Below are positions 62,410 through 64,000 of a stretch of DNA of 64,000 bases, one piece after another (positions within the stretch are counted from its first letter, which is position 1; each line of letters opens with the position of its first letter). The stretch is from Zoroaster sp. YZ-2022 (lineage: Eukaryota > Echinodermata > Asteroidea > Forcipulatida > Zoroasteridae). The stretch lies in assembly GCA_029582265.1 (NCBI GenBank), contig CM055826.1, positions 37,084,127 through 37,148,126 on the forward strand, read 5' to 3'. The notes under the pieces were generated by a model. That model did not search any database and was not told the origin of the DNA. It was given only the letters and a program-made list of their open reading frames with translations. The translations under genes were made by a program, and so were the position numbers.

Positions 62410-64000
62410 GAATGTACACTACCGTATACCAATGTTGTACATTCCCTTTATTTATTTTTTTTTTTTATTTTTTTTTTTTTGGAGTTAAGAGAACTATAAT
62501 TTTTAATGGGTTTACTAAACAATACTAAACATTTCTTTCTTGTGAAGTAATTTCTTGTGACACAATTTTGTAAGAAAAGAAAAAACTGGTTTCAAGTAAA
62601 AGGTAATTGAAATAGGTTGATGACATTTTTGCATCAGGTGACGCAAGAATTGTTTTGTTTACGTTTTTTTAATCCTGGTTTGAACAAAAAATCCTATAAA
62701 GAAAGTTGTGTTTATTTTTGATACTGTTCCATTTAATTGACATCACAAAAAAGCTATTTCTAACAAAGTTTAATACCACTTAAAATGAGCGGACATATAT
62801 TTAATAGTAAGCCGGCAAAATTTGACACTGTTATGAGTCCGAAAATCTGACACCATGTAGCTTGGCCAAAAATATCCTGGAAGTACCGTAGTTAGTTTCA
62901 GTAATCATTTTGTCAAGTTAAAATGTACACTAGTTAAAAAAATTTAAACACAAATTGTTTGGTTTATATAAACAGAATAGTGTGCTGAAAGTCCTCAAAC
63001 AAATTTTAAAAAAAATTGTCATCTAACATGATTTAAAAAATAAGTACAAATACAAGTAAGAACGAAATTTTTCCTGGAGATACAGCGCAATGAAATAAGT
63101 TCACTAACATACTAATATATTATAATACACAACATACAGACACTCATGGCTATTTCTTGAATATCAATATTTATGACTTGAGAATAAATGTGACATGAAA
63201 ACAGTGGTATCAATATAAGAGTTGAGAATAAATGAGACATGAAACAGTGACAGAACTGCAATGGGCTATATTTTGTACTTAAGTAAATGGGATACTTTCT
63301 AGGGCTGATTATAGCTCAATTAATGCGTATTCATCTGATTATAGCTCAATAATGCATATCAAATAATATTCATCAATTAATATGCATATTCATAAGGTTC
63401 TTAATACATAGGATTTAGTGAAAGAAATGTTTCAAACATTCAAATAGTTCATGAATATTCATGATGCTTAATTAGTGGAATGGACTTGATCAATGGATAG
63501 TTGTATAAAGACAGCTTAAAATCCCCCAATCTTGTGAGTTTCAAGAAGCTTTCAAAAATTATAAATGCAAGAAATTCTTATATTCCAAGATAGATTTACA
63601 GAATTTAAAAGGGTTTTTTTAAATTATTTTTCCTGAACTCGGGAATTCTTTGTACCATTGTCAAGAATATCTCACCAGTACATTATTTAAATCAAGGGAA
63701 ATGCAATTATGAAACAGAGAAATGTTACCATTATGACAGACTGGTTAAAACTTTCAGGAGCTTAATGACAGAGTCGACCATCCTTACGCCAGTTACAGTG
63801 GCTGATTTCATGGTTGTTTATATGGTCTTGGTGAAAATTCACTGAGTTAGAGAATAATAGTCCAGATGAGGGTGTTCGTTAACGAGAACTGATTAATGGA
63901 GTAACATCAGATCCTTGGAAACGTATCTAGTTTGCTTTCTGAAAGGTCTTAATCAATCAATAATGCAGGGTCCCAAAGTGTTCATCTAGTTCTTGATCTT
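62410..64000. other. AT-rich sequence, nothing recognised
   Basis: No repeat family shared with the rest of the window, no conserved frame. Several ATGCATATTCAT-type words at 63330-63470. Could be intron or intergenic DNA of a gene outside the window. Confidence 0.45.

Overview
This window is eukaryotic: three multi-exon protein genes with canonical GT..AG splice sites sit in a sea of introns and intergenic DNA made almost entirely of repeats. The genes (LACTB2, DNAJC27 and an hnRNP A/B-type protein), the TTAGGG-type interstitial telomere patch, the tRNA-derived SINEs with (AAT)n tails, the CR1/L2-like non-LTR remnants and the great number of short inverted-repeat transposons suggest a marine invertebrate deuterostome, most likely an echinoderm. 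The species assignment is inference; gene identities rest on reading the translated exons against well known family motifs.

Layout. 1-9426 (+): the last six coding exons of LACTB2, a metallo-beta-lactamase-fold endoribonuclease; its first exon(s) lie left of the window. 13000-26738 (-): all seven coding exons of DNAJC27 (Rab-like GTPase plus J domain, 267 codons), tail to tail with LACTB2. 27660-30880: a 3.1 kb array of a 44-bp repeat. 33530-50728 (-): a complete hnRNP A/B-like gene, seven coding exons, 295 codons, two RRMs, a Gly/Tyr/Arg-rich tail and a C-terminal PY-type nuclear localisation signal, followed by what looks like a spliced 3' UTR. 50735-64000: no host gene recognised; transposon remnants, tandem duplications and AT-rich sequence.

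The most striking content is the mobile DNA. At least six families end in TTAA followed by CCC..., CCA... or CTAC..., as expected for piggyBac-type transposition, and one of them (15925-17523) carries a piggyBac transposase N-terminus. These elements occur in head-to-tail chains sharing single TTAA joints, and several have amplified their own ends or interiors into minisatellites (42-44 bp, 50 bp and 87 bp units). Other insertions can be read precisely from target duplications: three or four PIF/Harbinger-like elements (TAA/TTA), a 450-bp near-perfect palindrome with an 8-bp duplication, a Mutator-like element with a recognisable transposase C-terminus nested in another element, and a Tc1-like element split by a second transposon. 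Two host introns also begin with a minisatellite right at the 5' splice site.
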